NCBI RefSeq assembly: GCF_018340385.1
Contig: NC_056613.1
Location: 14,122,885-14,186,884, forward strand
Origin: Cyprinus carpio
Taxonomy: Eukaryota > Chordata > Actinopteri > Cypriniformes > Cyprinidae
DNA: 64,000 nucleotides
Reading direction: 5' to 3'
In this document: positions 61,615 through 64,000 of the stretch, one piece after another
Layout: every line of letters starts with the position of its first letter
Position numbering within the stretch: the first letter of the stretch is position 1
Position numbers and translations under genes: made by a program
The notes under the pieces: model-generated
What the model saw: only the letters and a program-made list of their open reading frames with translations
What the model was told of the DNA's origin: nothing
The model's database searches: none

Positions 61615-64000
61615 TGGAGAAATAGGGTGGGAACTTGATCCTATCTCTTGGTTGTTGTTTGGATGGAGGCAGGAATTGAGGACCAGATAATTGGAGAAAT
61701 CTGGCATGTGTTACCAGAGAAAAGTCTCAATGGAAAATAGAGTTGATAATTTGATTAAAAATTGAGGTCAACACAAATTTTAAGAAATAAGAAACAGACA
61801 TTGGTATTTTTTTTTTTAACACACACACACACACACACAAAAAATGCATTTAGAAAATAGATGGGGTAAATTTTTATTTAATGCTTTGTTTTTCCAGACT
61901 AGTTTGTTGCAAACTTGAAGCATTGATATACGTTCATTAAATTTAAATGAAACAAGATTGTCAACACTTGTGAAACTATAATGAATACTAACATTTCCAG
62001 CAACTGTATCAGTAAAAATTCTGTTCCCCCCACCCCCATGTTGGTAGTGTGAGTTTTTTTTTTCCCCCAGTCAATTTTCCACTCCTTTTGAACAGGTGCC
62101 TGTAAACTACTCCACACGGGACAGCTGTTTAAGACTGTAGCTTGAGTTCAGTCTGCTCTGGTTGATATGAACAGTATTTATAGGGCGGTGGGATTATTTC
62201 CAGCCAGGATGTCTGCCAGTGGAATCGAAACAGTGCCTTTGCATGGTGAAAACTTAGCATGATTTATTTTGCTCTGTTGCTTTTGGTGCACATACAGTCA
62301 AGATTGACAGCTCGGTCCGTATACACATGCCAAAGTTCCACAAACCTTCACACATTTGCTGACGAGCTGCTTTTGGATTCAGTCTTGTACTTTTATGGGT
62401 CCATCATCACATGTGTCTCCCATCACATGTGTGTCACCTCGCCGGTGGTTTCGTATGTCGGTAAACAGAATCTTTGCCCTATTCAGAGTCTTTCGGGTTG
62501 TTCTTTCTTCTCGGCTCTGCCCACCCCTCACCCACCCTCAGAGGACATAGAATGACCTTGCTCCTTGATGGGCAGGAGTGGATGTGTGTGTGTTTACAGT
62601 CCATGCCTTTGCTCTGCTCTGAGCTGAAGGTCTCGCTCCATACATGGATGGCACAGCATGTGCTCACCTTGAAAACAATGCAGTAGCTTTTGCTTTTAAG
62701 AGTATTTTGTACAGTTACAGGCCATGATTGGTCAGGATCATTATTTAGGATATCTATTTTATTTAATTAATTGTTGCATTTGGGAGATCTTAATCCGGGT
62801 GTCCGGGTACTGCACACATGTGGTAAATCAGCTAGCATTAACTACCTGGTTGACATTCCAGCATAGTAGGAGGCAGAATTATACCTTAATGTTGTGAAAA
62901 TACTGAAACAGCCCGAGTATGTTCGTTTGTGTATGTGATCATTGCTATAGTAACAGTATCCATGGCATTGCTGTGGAAAGCGGTGTCATAGGCACTCAAC
63001 GGGGTCTCATTCGGTGTATTAGTAAGCATGTCAGGTCCCTCCCCGCTGAGATCCAGCACTCTATGCTCGTTTGTGAAGCAGGCATGCTAATTGAGGTGTC
63101 TGACTGAGCAATGATCTGAAAGCGTCATGGGAAACATGGGGGGAGGGACAGTTGCCGACATTATACTTGTAATCAATGTGAATGAGGCGGTTAGGGCCGG
63201 TCAAGTGGTCTTTAAACTACTTTACCTTGGAATCCTGTCTTTGTATTGCTAATAGTTTCAGGCATAAAGGCTGTGAGATTGGAAGTGCATGGGCTTAATA
63301 AATGCTTTTAGCATTAATTGCTCAATCTAGAACTTGAAGGATGGATAGTGGAGATGTATTTGCTATTTTGCTATGCTACTACAAAAAATAGTACAAAATG
63401 AGTCTTTCATAGGTTTCTAATATAGGTTTTTGATTTTACACACCTCCTCAGTCTCTGAAACCTTTTAAATGTTTTTGTTTTTTTGTGGCACAATGGGTGG
63501 CTGGTGAATATTATTTTTCTATTTATTTTTACCTTTCATCCATCAGGTTTGTAGTGTTGCTTCTACTCCAAGCTAGATGAACTGTCAGGCTCTGGAGAGG
63601 TGTTGAAAGCTTGGGTGGTTGGTAATTGTTGAATTTGAAAGACCCCTCAAGAGTGTGAATCTGCTTCTTTATTCAGTTTAGCAGCTCCGACTGTTCAGAT
63701 GACTCTGCTGTAGCATAATGGCTTTCTTTTGAGGCTGCTGTTAACCCAAGCCAATCAAACGGTCATGCACACCAACTGCAGGCCATTTTAAATGATCGCT
63801 GGGGGAATTGTGCTCAAATACCTTCACTGCTTTTCCTGTTCTGATTAAAATTAAAATATTTTTGGCCTCCACTTGGATCAGTGCGTTAGACTTCATTGAA
63901 CTTATACTGAACAAATAAAGTCTGCAGTTGGCTGGTATGTCAAGGTTTTAATATTTTAATGTTTTTTTCTTGCTCATGAAAATCCATTGTTTAGTGTGTG
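58485..64000 (+). other. qki: Quaking intron 3, 5' part (continues past window)
   Basis: The donor GTGAGA opens an intron that runs past the window end. The next expected coding segment (beginning EEQNRGKPNWEH in the family) was not found. The sequence holds short CA and AT repeats (59528-59543, 61536-61611, 61819-61839) and otherwise AT-rich sequence. I see nothing recognisable in 58600-61500 or 61850-64000. Confidence 0.85.
61536..61611. repeat. (AT)38 microsatellite
   Basis: This is a perfect AT tract of about 76 bp in quaking intron 3. Confidence 0.97.

Noticed and set aside
61264..61707. 147-codon open frame on the - strand
   Set aside because: A large part is an alternating Ile-Tyr run produced by the AT microsatellite.

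Overview
This is a stretch of fish nuclear DNA, most likely from a cyprinid (carp/goldfish/zebrafish group). Three things point that way: spliced vertebrate genes separated by very long introns, an extreme load of simple repeats ((AT)n, (CA)n, (CT)n, (GATA)n), and non-autonomous DNA transposons of families I know from cyprinid genomes. The species cannot be fixed from the sequence alone. Only about 0.6 kb of the 64 kb is recognisably protein-coding.

Layout, all on the + strand. Positions 1-12027 appear to be the last intron of the Parkin co-regulated gene (pacrg). Its terminal coding exon is at 12028-12188, with a candidate poly(A) signal at 12284-12289. An intergenic gap of about 7.5 kb follows. 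A CpG-rich, TATA-less promoter lies at about 19860-20110, and the quaking RNA-binding-protein gene starts there. Its first three coding exons are at 20295-20439, 39562-39704 and 58368-58484, separated by introns of 19,122 and 18,663 bp, and the window ends inside intron 3. Together they encode the QUA1 dimerisation domain and the first part of the KH domain. The wording of the protein resembles the fish qkib/qki2 paralogue more than mammal-like qkia. Having pacrg and then quaking in the same orientation matches the human PRKN-PACRG-QKI order at 6q26, so this is conserved synteny. The two genes have unrelated jobs (ciliary doublet microtubules; RNA splicing and stability).

The introns are packed with transposons, several of which can be delimited exactly by target-site duplications (TSDs). 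Four hAT-like elements have perfect 8-bp TSDs: 24148-24737, 36403-37971, 40210-41992 and 48314-50141. Two further hAT-like elements have 5-bp TSDs: 3339-4843 and 39836-42799. Several are nested, so their order of arrival can be read. The most unusual structure is a 110-bp inverted duplication (arms 56814-56923 and 57720-57829, one mismatch) just upstream of quaking exon 3. One arm is flanked by an 8-bp direct repeat inside an older transposon, as if it had been copied in from the other arm.

I found no novel multi-gene system, CRISPR array, tRNA or rRNA gene. The other long reading frames are by-products of simple repeats or transposons.
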